From Roseiarcus sp963813555 (GTDB lineage: Bacteria > Pseudomonadota > Alphaproteobacteria > Rhizobiales > Beijerinckiaceae): 64,000 nt of DNA. Within the stretch, counting starts at the first letter, position 1; the number at the start of each line of letters is the position of its first letter. The stretch lies in assembly GCA_963813555.1 (NCBI GenBank), contig CAWEZX010000018.1, positions 62,001 through 126,000 of the forward strand, in the 5' to 3' direction. The notes beneath the pieces are model-generated. The model ran no database searches. It was given only the letters and a program-made list of their open reading frames with translations, and had not been told where the DNA came from. The position numbers and the translations under genes were made by a program. Of this stretch, positions 1 through 8,545 are shown piece by piece.

Positions 1-714
1 TGCCAAGCCCATTGGCTAGGCAGCTTGACGAAGTTGCCGGTGCCGGACCCAGACGCCCCAATTTTATACCACCTGGATCGACACGTTGATGCGGTTGTTT
101 ATTCTAAGAGCCTCGTTCAACCAGGATTGTCTGCCAATAACCCAAATGAGGCGGTGCCACCACCCGCTGGCGCGCCGGGCCAAACGGGCACCTCCCAGCC
201 AGGACAGTCAGGACCTCCATCCGATAAAACAGGCAGTACGGGCACGCGGTTCGAGACCATAATTACAAACGAAAAAGGCGAGTCTCAGCCGATCAGCTTT
301 GAACTGACAATGCAGCCAGAGGGCGACTTTATTGGTATATTCTTGAGATTAGATGGCCACTTTCAACTGGGCTTACCGGGTTTATCTACGATTTTTGGCT
401 CGTCCAACACTGAGCAGTTACAAACAACCCTAGAAAAATACGGAATTAAGAACAGTAGAGGGCCATTGGATAAATTTACCAACAGTAAAGGATTGGACGC
501 TCTTTTTTGGAGCCACAACGCCCCTGCAGGCATCGAGAAATTAGATACGTTATTCTTGTATAATGGAGAAGAAACGCGAAAAGCGCTCATCGACCTTAGC
601 GTCGAAAAGAATTCGAGTATCCAAACGAAAACTGGAATTGCAATAGTCTTTGACAATCAAAACGTCCCTGTTCTTTCTACGAAAGTTGAGTACACTGTTC
701 CAGTCGCCAGGTAA
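1..714 (+). CDS. Hypothetical protein, 5' end outside window
   Basis: The reading frame is open from base 1 to a TAA at 712-714, so the start may lie upstream; a TTG at 25 is the first start-like codon inside the window but has no clear ribosome site. The protein has a proline/glycine-rich linker near residues 40-75, then a mixed alpha/beta part ending in TVPVAR. There is no signal peptide or membrane helix in the visible part. Base composition is clearly more AT-rich than the core genes further right, which suggests acquired DNA. I do not recognise the family. The next gene starts 5 bases downstream and may be co-transcribed. Confidence 0.55.
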   Translation, partial: CQAHWLGSLTKLPVPDPDAPILYHLDRHVDAVVYSKSLVQPGLSANNPNEAVPPPAGAPGQTGTSQPGQSGPPSDKTGSTGTRFETIITNEKGESQPISFELTMQPEGDFIGIFLRLDGHFQLGLPGLSTIFGSSNTEQLQTTLEKYGIKNSRGPLDKFTNSKGLDALFWSHNAPAGIEKLDTLFLYNGEETRKALIDLSVEKNSSIQTKTGIAIVFDNQNVPVLSTKVEYTVPVAR

Positions 715-719
715 TTACA

Positions 720-974
720 GTGTCAATTAGAAATCGGTTTCACGAACCATTCCGAGAACTAACCTCATTGGGATGGGTTGCACTGACGGTATTAGTGGGT
801 CAAGCACTATCGGAGTTCGTCGTGCCCCCGACAAATCTGGAGTTTCGATTTTTTGCCTTGTTCGGAACAATCGTCGGTCTGGGCGCTGCGAATCTGCTCA
901 ACGTTAGAGCAGTATCCGAACGGATTGAATCGGCGGGGGGATTCCCGAATCGGTTAATTTCTGGGAGCAGCTGA
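720..974 (+). CDS. Small membrane protein, possibly truncated by IS630 remnant
   Basis: An 84-residue frame with a GTG start five bases after the preceding stop. Residues about 17-35 and 43-62 are hydrophobic and could form two membrane helices. The last residues (about FPNRLISGSS) overlap the point where IS630 transposase-like sequence begins in another frame, so the natural C-terminus may have been replaced by the insertion. The family is not recognised. The close spacing suggests it works with the upstream hypothetical protein. Confidence 0.45.
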   Translation: MSIRNRFHEPFRELTSLGWVALTVLVGQALSEFVVPPTNLEFRFFALFGTIVGLGAANLLNVRAVSERIESAGGFPNRLISGSS

Positions 975-1658
975 TCGCCAATAGCGGCGAGCGCTTTGCG
1001 GTCTCCGTGCTGTGGCGTTTCTTCGACCGTCACCAGATCACCTTTAAAAAAAACGGCGCATGCCGAGGAACAACAACGCGCGGACGTGCAAAATCGACGC
1101 CGGGAATGGTTCGCGGGACAGCTCGATCTCGATCCGACGAAACTCGTTTTCATTGACGAGACCGGAGCCTCCACAAATCTCGCGCGCAAAAGCGGACGTT
1201 GCCGGCGCGGGCGCCGGTTGCGGTCGGCCATCCCGCACAGTCACTACAAAACGGTGACTTTGGTCGCCGGCCTTCGCCTTCGCGGCCTGACGGCGGCAAG
1301 GACTTTCGACGGACCGATCAACGCCGCCCTGTTCGAGGATTGGGTGGAGACATGCCTCGTCCCCACGCTCTCGCCCGGCGAGACCGTCGTCATGGACAAT
1401 CTCCCCGCTCACAAGGGGCCGCGGGTCGAGCAACTGATCAAGGCGGCGGGCGCGCAGTTGCGATATCTTCCAGCCTACAGTCCCGATATGAACCCTATCG
1501 AAAAAGCCTTCTCCAAGCTCAAGGCCTTCCTGCGCAAAATCGCCGAGCGGACCGTCGCGGGTCTGATGCGCGCCCTCGAAACCTGCGCCGAAATCTTCGA
1601 GCCCTCGGTGTGTATAAATTACTTCAAATCCTGTGGTTATCAGGACGATACAGGATGA
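957..1658 (+). pseudogene. IS630-family transposase remnant, frameshifted, 5' truncated
   Basis: From about 957 one frame reads FWEQLIANSGERFAVSVLWR and continues to FDRHQITFKK. After a run of eight A (1046-1053) the match continues in another frame as KTAHAEEQ. The second part carries the IS630 DDE signatures VFIDETGAS, VVMDNLPAHKG and YSPDMNPIEKAFSKLKA, and ends with NYFKSCGYQDD. The usual N-terminal helix-turn-helix half is missing. Some IS630 elements use a programmed shift at an A-rich site, but the missing N-terminus makes this copy non-autonomous in any case. No intact terminal repeats were found. Confidence 0.85.
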
Positions 1659-1900
1659 TCGGATTCCGCTCTAGCCGGCGCACTTTGCTGATCCTTCTCG
1701 GTTTTTGTCTCCTCATCGGTTGGGGTGCGGCGGCCGGGTTCCACGTCCTTATTGGGACGGGAATTGTTGAAGCCGGAATCCTATTGTATCTGATGCTGTC
1801 ATTTTTACTGGCGCTAGCGTTTTCCAGTTTTGGTGCAGCTCTTCGAATGGCCGGCCTCGCATCTGAGGCACCTGCGAAATCCGACGAGAAGAGCGCATAG
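1655..1900 (+). CDS. Small two-helix membrane protein
   Basis: An 81-residue frame starting ATG at 1655, overlapping the last codons of the IS630 remnant. It has a basic N-terminus (MIGFRSSRR) followed by two strongly hydrophobic stretches, residues about 10-30 and 35-62, and a charged tail ending APAKSDEKSA. The arrangement fits an inner-membrane protein with both ends in the cytoplasm. There is no recognisable family motif and no convincing ribosome site. The gene may be native, with its promoter supplied or disturbed by the insertion. Confidence 0.4.
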   Translation: MIGFRSSRRTLLILLGFCLLIGWGAAAGFHVLIGTGIVEAGILLYLMLSFLLALAFSSFGAALRMAGLASEAPAKSDEKSA

Positions 1901-1938
1901 CGGCAAAGGCGGTCACCAGCGTTCGCCTCGTGGGCCAT

Positions 1939-2379
1939 TCATCGAGACCATCCCCCCGGATACTCTCGCTCTGCACGGTAGGACGCGATCTCGATCAGGC
2001 TGCCGTCCGGATCGCGGCAATAGACCGACATCAAAGTCCCTTGAGCGCCCCGCCGCAGGCCAGGGCCGGCCGCGATGGCGACGCCTTGCGCCTGCAAATG
2101 CTGAACGACCTGATCCGGCGTCGAGTTGGTGAGAAAGCATAAGTCCTCGCTGCCGACCGCCTCATGGTCAGCCGTGAACCAATGGTCCTTACTCGTGGCG
2201 ATGGGTCGGAGGTTGATCTTCTGGCAGCCAAATTTCATCGCGGTTCGCGGCGGCTGTCCGGCTGCGGGCGAAACATCCTCGCGCGTCATGCCGAGCACCC
2301 GCTCGTACCATTTGGCCGAGGCCTCGACGTCGGAAACTTGGACGACCAGATGGTCCAGCGCCTGCACCCTCAGCGGCAT
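1939..2379 (-). CDS. VOC family protein (glyoxalase/dioxygenase fold)
   Basis: A 146-residue single-domain vicinal-oxygen-chelate protein. The N-terminus has the classic strand and helix ALDHLVVQVSDVEASAKWYE, and the C-terminal half has YCRDPDGSLIEIASY, where the Glu and the first-strand His are the usual metal ligands. Members act as glyoxalases, ring-cleaving dioxygenases or resistance proteins, usually as dimers. The exact substrate cannot be read from the sequence. It is a lone gene on the minus strand with no operon partner. Confidence 0.85.
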   Translation of the reverse strand: MPLRVQALDHLVVQVSDVEASAKWYERVLGMTREDVSPAAGQPPRTAMKFGCQKINLRPIATSKDHWFTADHEAVGSEDLCFLTNSTPDQVVQHLQAQGVAIAAGPGLRRGAQGTLMSVYCRDPDGSLIEIASYRAEREYPGGWSR

Positions 2380-2545
2380 CGGGCCCCTCGTCGGCTTGCG
2401 CTCCCAGGCGCCGCCGGTCCTAGGGGATTCGGCGCCGCCGGTAACTCATTATTAACCATGATCATGGACCTTTTGTCTTAACTCGGGCTGGCCGATCCTT
2501 AAGGAACGGGCGCCGCGAGACTGAACTTCCACAAGGGGACTCCTC

Positions 2546-2755
2546 ATGGCTAAGACGCCAACCAGCAAAGGAATATCGAGCAAGAAAGCGCCGGCCCGCG
2601 CGCGCTCGCCAGGAATCGAAATCGCCGGCCGACCGGACGAGCATCAGGTTCGGGAACGCGCTTATGGCATTTGGCTAGAAGAAGGCCAGCCACATGGTCG
2701 TGAGCTTGCGCACTGGCAGCGCGCCCATCAGGAGCTGCAGCGCGAGGCGAGGTAA
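2546..2755 (+). CDS. DUF2934 domain protein
   Basis: A 69-residue protein starting at ATG 2546. The N-terminal 30 residues are basic and low complexity (SKKAPARARSP). The C-terminal part (about residues 35-66) matches DUF2934: VRERAYGIWLEEGQPHGR followed by a conserved HW pair. These short proteins are common in Rhizobiales, often as C-terminal modules, and their function is not known. It stands alone. Confidence 0.8.
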   Translation: MAKTPTSKGISSKKAPARARSPGIEIAGRPDEHQVRERAYGIWLEEGQPHGRELAHWQRAHQELQREAR

Positions 2756-2826
2756 GCGCCTCGTCGTAAGTGACCTTATCACGCGCTCAGCCTCGATGAG
2801 GGCAGGCGCCTCGTGATGAACGGCCG

Positions 2827-3045
2827 TCAACCGGACGCCGGATTGTCGTCGATCAGTGTGTGAATGCGGCAGCGCGCCGTTCTGACCCGTTCGTCAGGAT
2901 CTCGCCAGTGCATCATGCCCTCAAGGCAGTGCGCCTCGTCCTGCTCGATCTCGGTCAGGCGAAGCGGCCACAGTCTGGCTAGGATATCGACTTTGCGCCA
3001 TGACAGCTGCGGGTGCGGTTTCTCTCCCATTGCGAACATCGGCAT
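2827..3045 (-). CDS. Small hypothetical protein
   Basis: A frame of about 72 residues, beginning MPMFAMGEKPHPQLSW. A GGAGG lies just upstream, better spaced for the second Met (about 3039). The sequence contains DILARLWPLRLTEIEQDEA and a fairly charged C-terminus, with no signal or membrane segment. I do not recognise it; the ribosome site is the main support. The interval 3046-3309 to its right is AT-richer and holds no gene I can defend. Confidence 0.4.
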   Translation of the reverse strand: MPMFAMGEKPHPQLSWRKVDILARLWPLRLTEIEQDEAHCLEGMMHWRDPDERVRTARCRIHTLIDDNPASG

Positions 3046-3309
3046 GTGCCTCCGTTCCCCAGCCACCAGTATCAATGCGCGCCAGTCGCCTCCGTTCCCG
3101 CCGCAGCGTAAAAATACGCCCGGCGCTCTTCGTTTCAGGCTTAAGCAAAACGATAAGCCTCAATTCCGGCGATAATATTGCGGCGGGCTCTATTCATCAG
3201 GCTTTGTTCGCCGCGGCCAGAACTACTAACTGTGTACGGTCAATACTCTACAATTGGCGGTCCTGGCGATATTTATCTGAACGCGCCAGTTTATCTCGGC
3301 GATATAAGG

Positions 3310-3885
3310 TTAACCCGGCCAGCGCTTGGCGACCTCGTCGCGCACCGGAGTCTCGACCTCAGGCGGCGCGTTGCGGATATAGGCGAGCGCCTGCGCGAAC
3401 TTAGGCCCGTCCTCACCTTCCAGCGTTTCGAGATATTGCAGCGCGGCGGAGACGGAGAACGGCTCGCCGCCCTTGCCCCACTCATTGAAGTTGCTGGTGA
3501 GCGCGGTCCAGATCGCGGCGTCGTAGCCGCCCGACTCGGCCCAGGCGCCGATCGTCGCAACGACCTGTGGATGGCTTTGCATGGCGAAGTCGCTTTGTCT
3601 GCCGGACGCAGGTTCGACGAACCCTACCGCCCGCGCATTTGGCATTCCTTCCCTCGCTCGAAGGTTCTCGATCGCCGCATCGAGACTTTCGAGTGCGCTC
3701 GCCGCCGAATACGTGTTGCAGAGAGCGCCAAAGGTTTCGTCGATCGCCAGGGTCAGCCGCCCGTCGGCCGCTATTCGGCAAAACTCGATCGGCAACATCG
3801 GCCCATTGGCCACGAATTTGGCGGCGGTTTGCAGATCGCGGGGATCCCACAGCAATGATCCCCACGCCAGAACGACGCTTTTCAC
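3310..3885 (-). CDS. Gamma-glutamylcyclotransferase-like protein
   Basis: About 191 residues. I choose the GTG at 3885 because GAGGAGG lies 8 bases upstream; the longer frame to 3930 would absorb that site. The N-terminus VVLAWGSLLWDP matches the substrate loop of the gamma-glutamylcyclotransferase/AIG2 fold (usually YGSLxxxP), and GPMLPIEFCRIAADGRLT resembles the following strand. A typical catalytic Glu is not obvious to me, so the activity is uncertain. The rest is alpha-helical with no membrane segment. It is a conserved single gene without partners. Confidence 0.6.
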   Translation of the reverse strand: MKSVVLAWGSLLWDPRDLQTAAKFVANGPMLPIEFCRIAADGRLTLAIDETFGALCNTYSAASALESLDAAIENLRAREGMPNARAVGFVEPASGRQSDFAMQSHPQVVATIGAWAESGGYDAAIWTALTSNFNEWGKGGEPFSVSAALQYLETLEGEDGPKFAQALAYIRNAPPEVETPVRDEVAKRWPG

Positions 3886-3984
3886 GTTTTTCGCCTCCTC
3901 AACACTTCTGGGCAAAAGATTTTTGTGCAAGACCAGTACACGGATTACAACATAAACAACTTACGTATTAGTGGCAACCATTAT

Positions 3985-4215
3985 TTATCTCGTGAGAGTA
4001 AATTTTCTACCGTTCCTTAGTTCCGGAAATTGTTTATTGAATCTCTTTGCAAAATCGAAGTCCCCACGCATGCCTATAACGTAACGCTTTGCCCACTGCA
4101 TTTGCAGGGAGTTATAAAAGTCCATATTTCTGTCGTCTAAAACAAAAGGCACACCCCCCGCCGCACATCTTAGCATGGAAGTCGCTGCCTCCGTTTCTTC
4201 CTCGAAGCGGCGCAT
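3985..4215 (-). pseudogene. DUF4238 gene, frameshifted C-terminal fragment
   Basis: A 76-codon frame one base after the stop of the larger DUF4238 fragment, in a different phase. It reads MDFYNSLQMQWAKRYVIG and ends NGRKFTLTR, like the C-terminal end of DUF4238 proteins, which usually have an N-x-x-Q-x-x-x-A-x-R-x-V pattern. It is therefore best read as the displaced tail of the same gene rather than a separate protein. The composition is as AT-rich as the rest of that gene. Confidence 0.6.
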
Positions 4216-4216
4216 T

Positions 4217-4978
4217 CTACGAGTTCATCTCATTGAAAGTGATAATTCCACGGACCGCCAAATTCTGAGTGTTTGCTTGCGTGAGTTTCCGGCTGGCGGC
4301 TAGTCTCTCAGAAATGTCCATAAATATCGAGGGACAGAATGCGCCTAAAGTTAGCTCTGCGGATAAGGGCAAGTATATTTCAATTCCTTTGACAGATAAA
4401 CCTAAATTACCGTAAGGACGCGTATCTAAACTGTTATTCAGGGTCACGGGATTGTCGCTCATATAAAATGTTCTATTTTTGGGTGACTGAGCAAGGAACA
4501 TTATTTTCTGTGATATAATTTGCGCTAATTCTCCAATTTCTTCTTGAATATTGCCCAAATGCATCAATTTAAGCGTATCTTCAGTTAGAGGCTCCCGTCC
4601 TTTAACTTGATTCATGGTATAGCCTGCATCTTTGACTATCTCACTTAATTGTTCCTCAAGATCGGTGAATTGATCTCTTACCGCTTTCACGCGCAGCATT
4701 TGAAAAGCAATCAAAAAGGATAGATCCGCCTTCTCTTCAACACTCCCGTCAAGCCTCCGATGTCGAACAATTGAGCGATATCTCGGCAAAATCGAGTCCT
4801 CGATCTTGCTGGCGACCGGCTCAAAAGAAGCAACAAACTCTTCGCATTCGAGCTCGTTAAAACGTCGCTCCGACATTATATTTTTTATAGAAGTCACAAA
4901 TACCTTATCGGCGTGCTTATCGTAGACTGAGACGTGTTCCTTTTGCACGTCGGTGAGGAAATTCCGCAAAATAAATTT
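4217..4978 (-). pseudogene. DUF4238 gene, main body, cut by IS1595 element
   Basis: About 250 codons carrying DUF4238 features: an N-terminal RNFLTD, a central helical region and the signature FYMSDNPVTLNN followed by YLPLSAELTL. The first 13 residues lie on the far side of the insertion sequence (6083-6120). Joining the parts after removing the element and one ATAAATTT copy gives MGAENHHYVPKFILRNFLTD, the expected DUF4238 start with HHYVPKF. A frameshift also displaces the C-terminus (3985-4215). DUF4238 function is unknown. The AT-rich composition suggests horizontal acquisition before the insertion. Confidence 0.8.
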
Positions 4979-6082
4979 GGCTCTTATAGCGTTAGTTGTT
5001 GGTTTGGGTTATGGTGGGGGTGGGGTTGGAGATTGTTCGATGAAGGGTGAGGAGTTTTCGACTTGGCTGTCGGGGATCGTTCGATTGAACGAGGATCAGC
5101 GGCGGGCGGCGCTCGCGGCTCTGACGACGGCGGAGGGGGTGGGTCGGAAAACTGCGATGCTGACGGCGGCCCCGAAGAACAAGGCCTTGAAGGCTCGCCG
5201 TCGGCTGGACGCGTTGGGCGTAACAGGCCATGAGCGGGTGGAAAGTCGAGGGTGTCCGCATTGCGCGGGTCGCGAAATCGTGGCCTGGGGACGCTCGCGC
5301 GGACTGGCGCGGTTCCGCTGCAAGGCTTGCGGACGCACCTTCAACGCCCTGAGCAAAAGCCCAATGGCGCATCTGCGCAAGAAAGAGCGTTGGCTCGATC
5401 ACGCGCAGGCGATGATCGAAGGCAAAAGCCTGGTGAAGACGGCCGCGCTTTGCGGCGTGCATCCGACGACGGCTTTCCGCTGGCGTCACCGGTTTTTGGG
5501 CGCTCCCGCCGCGGACAAGCCGCAAAAGCTGAGCGGAATCGTCGAAGCGGATGAAACCTTCATCCTTGAATCTTTCAAGGGGCGGTGGTCCGATCTGCCT
5601 CGCAAGGCTCGCAAACGCGGCGGAACGGCCCGTCATCCGGGCCCCTATCAGGACAACATTCCCGTGCTCGTCGCCCGCGACCGAAAGGGCGCAACTTTCG
5701 ACGCCGTTCTGCCAAACGACGACAGCGCTTCGATCGCCGCCGTCCTGACCGGTGTCGTTACGTCCGCAAATCACTTGATCGGCGATGGCGGCAAACCGCT
5801 GGCCTCCTTCGCCCGCCAGGCCAACATCCCCTTTCACGCCGTTCCTTCCCCGGGAAAGCCTGTCCCCGCGGCGCCCCACCTGCATATCAACAACGTCAAC
5901 GCCTACCACAGCCGTCTCAAGCAATGGCTCAATCGCTTCAACGGCGTCGCCACCAAGAACCTGCCAAATTATCTCGGCTGGCGGCGCGCCCTCGAAGCCT
6001 GGGATCGACAAATCACGCCACAAAACTGGATCAAGAGCGCCATCGGAATCGGCCCATACCAACAACTAACGCTATAAGAGCC
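4979..6082. mobile_element. IS1595-family insertion sequence, copy 1 (1104 bp)
   Basis: A complete element with inverted ends. The left end begins GGCTCTTATAGCGTTAGTTG and the right end is its reverse complement over 25 bases. It is flanked by the 8-bp direct repeat ATAAATTT (4971-4978 and 6083-6090), the duplication length typical of IS1595 elements. It contains one transposase gene on the plus strand. A near-identical copy of the same length lies at 39739-40842 in opposite orientation. Confidence 0.95.
5040..6077 (+). CDS. IS1595-family transposase (copy 1)
   Basis: A 345-residue transposase starting ATG at 5040. An N-terminal zinc ribbon (CPHC, then CKACGRTF, about residues 76-105) is followed by a helix-turn-helix region with HPTTAFRWRHRFLG and an ISXO2-type catalytic domain. 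The catalytic domain has the acidic residues of GIVEADETF and LIGDGG, and the signature VNAYHSRLKQW followed by GVATKNLPNYLGW. An upstream in-frame extension to 4953 runs into the disrupted host gene, so the shorter start is preferred. It differs from copy 2 at only about three residues, so both are probably recent. Confidence 0.93.
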   Translation: MKGEEFSTWLSGIVRLNEDQRRAALAALTTAEGVGRKTAMLTAAPKNKALKARRRLDALGVTGHERVESRGCPHCAGREIVAWGRSRGLARFRCKACGRTFNALSKSPMAHLRKKERWLDHAQAMIEGKSLVKTAALCGVHPTTAFRWRHRFLGAPAADKPQKLSGIVEADETFILESFKGRWSDLPRKARKRGGTARHPGPYQDNIPVLVARDRKGATFDAVLPNDDSASIAAVLTGVVTSANHLIGDGGKPLASFARQANIPFHAVPSPGKPVPAAPHLHINNVNAYHSRLKQWLNRFNGVATKNLPNYLGWRRALEAWDRQITPQNWIKSAIGIGPYQQLTL

Positions 6083-6120
6083 ATAAATTTCGGCACGTAA
6101 TGATGATTTTCTGCGCCCAT
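6083..6120 (-). pseudogene. DUF4238 gene, severed 5' end
   Basis: Read on the minus strand from ATG at 6120, this stretch encodes MGAENHHYVPKF plus the first two bases of the next codon, ending exactly at the insertion element. HHYVPKF is the conserved start of DUF4238 proteins. It continues in frame into 4970-4217 when the element and one target copy are removed. This is direct evidence that the gene was intact at its 5' end before the insertion. Confidence 0.8.
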
Positions 6121-6162
6121 ACGAAGGTCCCCAGCCGCGAAACCACAAAATTAACTTTTAGA

Positions 6163-7581
6163 TCAGGCGTAGAACACCTTGCCCGGATTGAACAGGTTGG
6201 CGGGATCGAACGAGGCTTTGATGCGGCGCATGAGGTCAATCGCGATCGCGCCATGCTCCTCTTCCATATATTCCCGCTTCTTCTGCCCTACCCCGTGCTC
6301 GCCGGTGCAGGTGCCGCCCATGGCGATGGCGCGATGGGCGAGACGGGCGGCGAAAGCGTCCGCGGCTTCGATTTCCGCCTTGTTCTCCAGGTCGACGAGC
6401 GGAGTTACGTGAAAATTGCCGTCACCGACATGGCCGACGATCGGCGCGATAAGGCCGCTGCGCTTAATGTCGTCAAGCGTCTCCTCCACGCAATCGGCGA
6501 GACGCGAGATCGGCACGCAGGCGTCGGTGGCGAACGGCCGGCTGCCTGGCCTCAGCGTCAGTTGCGACCAATAGGTGTCGTGACGCGCCTGCCAGAGCTT
6601 GCTGCGCTCTTCCGGCTTGGTGGCGGAAGCGAATGCGCCGCCGCCGTGGCCCGCGGCGATTTCACCGAAACGGCTCGCCTGTTCCGCGACGCTCTGCTCC
6701 GTGCCGTGGAACTCGACCAGGAGCAGCGGCTGCTCGGGCAATGAGGTATGCGAATAAGTGTTGAAGGCGCGCACCGACAGCGTGTCGATAAGCTCGATGC
6801 GGGCGATCGGCAAGCCGGACTGGATGGTCTCGATCGTCGTCTCGCAAGCCGAGCGTATGTCGGGAAACGAGCAATGCCCGGCCGCGATCGCCTCCGGGAT
6901 GCCGGAGAGCTTGAGCGCCACCTCGACGATGATTCCGAGCGTGCCCTCCGAGCCGATGAACATATGGGTGAGATCGTAGCCCGCCGAGGACTTCTTCGCC
7001 CGCGTGCCGGTACGCAGGAACGATCCGTCCGCGACAACCACGCCAAGCGAGAGCACGACGTCCTTCATCGTGCCGTAGCGCACCGCGTTGGTTCCCGAGG
7101 CGCGGGTCGCGGCCATGCCGCCGAGGGAAGCGTCGGCGCCTGGATCGATCGGAAAGAAGAGCCCGCTGTCGCGCAGGTGCTCGTTCAGCTGCTTGCGGGT
7201 GACGCCGGGCTCGACCGCGCAATCGAGGTCTTCGGCGTTGACGGCGACGACCGAATTCATGCGTGAGAGGTCGAGCGAGACGCCGCCATGGGGCGCGTTG
7301 ACATGGCCCTCGAGCGACGAGCCGACGCCAAAGGGAATGATCGGCGCGTCGTGCCGAGCGCAGAGCTCGACGAGGTCGATCACGTCCTCTTTGTCCTCGG
7401 CGAACACCACGGCGTCCGGCGGCTCGTTCTTGAGCCAGGTCAGGGTGTGCCCGTGCGCCTGGCGAATGGCCTCGGAGGCGGTGAAGCGGTTGCCGAAACG
7501 GGCGGCGAGATCGGAATTGAGCGCGGCGACGGCGTCGCTCGAGAGGCGGCCTTGGCGCTGGCGGACAGAGAGTTGGGTCAC
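6163..7581 (-). CDS. FAD-linked oxidase, D-lactate dehydrogenase (cytochrome)/GlcD type
   Basis: A 472-residue flavoprotein. The N-terminal FAD-binding domain (about 50-230) contains PIIPFGVGSSLEGH, FPIDPGADASLGGMAATRAS and MFIGSEGTLGII. The C-terminal substrate domain has GHVGDGNFHVTPL, TCTGEHGVGQKKREYM and ends DPANLFNPGKVF. The length and motifs fit D-lactate dehydrogenase (cytochrome) or the glycolate oxidase D subunit, which oxidise 2-hydroxy acids and pass electrons to the respiratory chain. The absence of neighbouring glcE/glcF genes favours the single-subunit D-lactate type. Confidence 0.88.
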   Translation of the reverse strand: MTQLSVRQRQGRLSSDAVAALNSDLAARFGNRFTASEAIRQAHGHTLTWLKNEPPDAVVFAEDKEDVIDLVELCARHDAPIIPFGVGSSLEGHVNAPHGGVSLDLSRMNSVVAVNAEDLDCAVEPGVTRKQLNEHLRDSGLFFPIDPGADASLGGMAATRASGTNAVRYGTMKDVVLSLGVVVADGSFLRTGTRAKKSSAGYDLTHMFIGSEGTLGIIVEVALKLSGIPEAIAAGHCSFPDIRSACETTIETIQSGLPIARIELIDTLSVRAFNTYSHTSLPEQPLLLVEFHGTEQSVAEQASRFGEIAAGHGGGAFASATKPEERSKLWQARHDTYWSQLTLRPGSRPFATDACVPISRLADCVEETLDDIKRSGLIAPIVGHVGDGNFHVTPLVDLENKAEIEAADAFAARLAHRAIAMGGTCTGEHGVGQKKREYMEEEHGAIAIDLMRRIKASFDPANLFNPGKVFYA

Positions 7582-7769
7582 TGGGCTTTGACACTTTTCC
7601 TTGGGGCAAGCGGAAGATTAGGCGCGCGCGTGCGGCATGGCTAGGCGAAAGCGTGACGGATCTTAACCCCAGCCCGCCGCTCCACAAATTCGACGAAGTT
7701 TTGACGGAATCTGGGAGGGCCGCCAAGCAACGGCGGAAGCCTGTACGGACCGCGATAGCGGAGGCGATC

Positions 7770-8408
7770 ATGTCGGACGCATCTTCAAATCAAACAAAAT
7801 GGAGCCTCTCCGGCGATTATTTCGAGGCCTGCAACTGCAGTGTGCTCTGTCCCTGCCTGATTTCGCAGGCGCCGCCGATGACCGCTCGGCCGACAGAGGG
7901 CGATTGTCATGTCGCGTTGCTCTTCCATATCAACCGGGGCGCATACGGCGAGGTCAAGCTCGACGAGCTGAATCTGGTTGTTTGCGCTTCGACCGACGGG
8001 CCGATGGGCAATGGCAATTGGACCGGCGCAACTTACGTCGACGAGCGCGCCGACGATCGTCAGACGGAAGCGCTCGGCGCCATTTTCAGCGGCGCCGCTG
8101 GCGGGCCGATGGCCGCTTTCGCGCCGCTGTTCGGCAAAGCGCTTGGCGTCAAGAAGACGCCGATCACGTTCAGGATCGACGGCAAGGTTCGCTCGGGCGA
8201 GATCCCCGGCGTGTTGTCGATGTCGGTTGAGCCGTTGCCGACACTCGCCGAAGGCGGAGAGATGTGGGCTGAGACGGGGCATCCGGTCAACCCGCAAAAG
8301 CTGGCGCTGGCGACAGGCCGTCCGGGCAGCACCTATGCCGACTATGGGCTCAAGTGGGACAATTCGGGACGGAACGGCCACTACGCCTCCATCAACTGGT
8401 CGAACTGA
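7770..8408 (+). CDS. DUF1326 family protein, cysteine-rich N-terminus
   Basis: A 212-residue soluble protein. ATG 7770 is preferred because GGAGG sits 5 bases upstream. The N-terminus carries the DUF1326 hallmark ACNCSVLCPC (Cys 21, 23, 27, 29) followed by GDCHVALLF (Cys 46, His 47). That arrangement is suited to metal or Fe-S binding or redox chemistry; the function is unknown. There is no signal peptide. The next gene encodes a DUF2182 membrane protein that also has cysteine pairs, an arrangement I recall in other proteobacteria, so the two probably act together. Confidence 0.9.
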   Translation: MSDASSNQTKWSLSGDYFEACNCSVLCPCLISQAPPMTARPTEGDCHVALLFHINRGAYGEVKLDELNLVVCASTDGPMGNGNWTGATYVDERADDRQTEALGAIFSGAAGGPMAAFAPLFGKALGVKKTPITFRIDGKVRSGEIPGVLSMSVEPLPTLAEGGEMWAETGHPVNPQKLALATGRPGSTYADYGLKWDNSGRNGHYASINWSN

Positions 8409-8430
8409 GCAAGATGCATTCGGATTGAAC

Positions 8431-8476
8431 CGTCATCGCGAGGAGCCACAGGGCGCGCCCTATGGCTCGCCATGAC
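8431..8476. repeat. REP-like palindrome
   Basis: An imperfect inverted repeat: CGTCATCGCGAGGAGCC on the left pairs with GGCTCGCCATGACG on the right around a GGGCGCGCCC core. It resembles short palindromic intergenic repeats of Rhizobiales. It lies between the DUF1326 and DUF2182 genes and covers the earliest possible start of the latter (8462), which argues for the downstream start. Confidence 0.6.
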
Positions 8477-8545
8477 GACCGCGGTCCGACCAAGTCCCTT
8501 CATTCATTAGCGGAATCGCTTCCCTCCCGCGCCCACGTTTTTGAG

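Noticed and set aside
4992..6065. Long minus-strand frame inside IS1595 copy 1.
   Set aside because: It is the mirror of the transposase gene, with low-complexity Arg/Ala-rich translation.
8462..8545. Longer start for the DUF2182 protein (MARHDDRGPTKS).
   Set aside because: The extension lies in a REP-like palindrome and has no membrane or family features.
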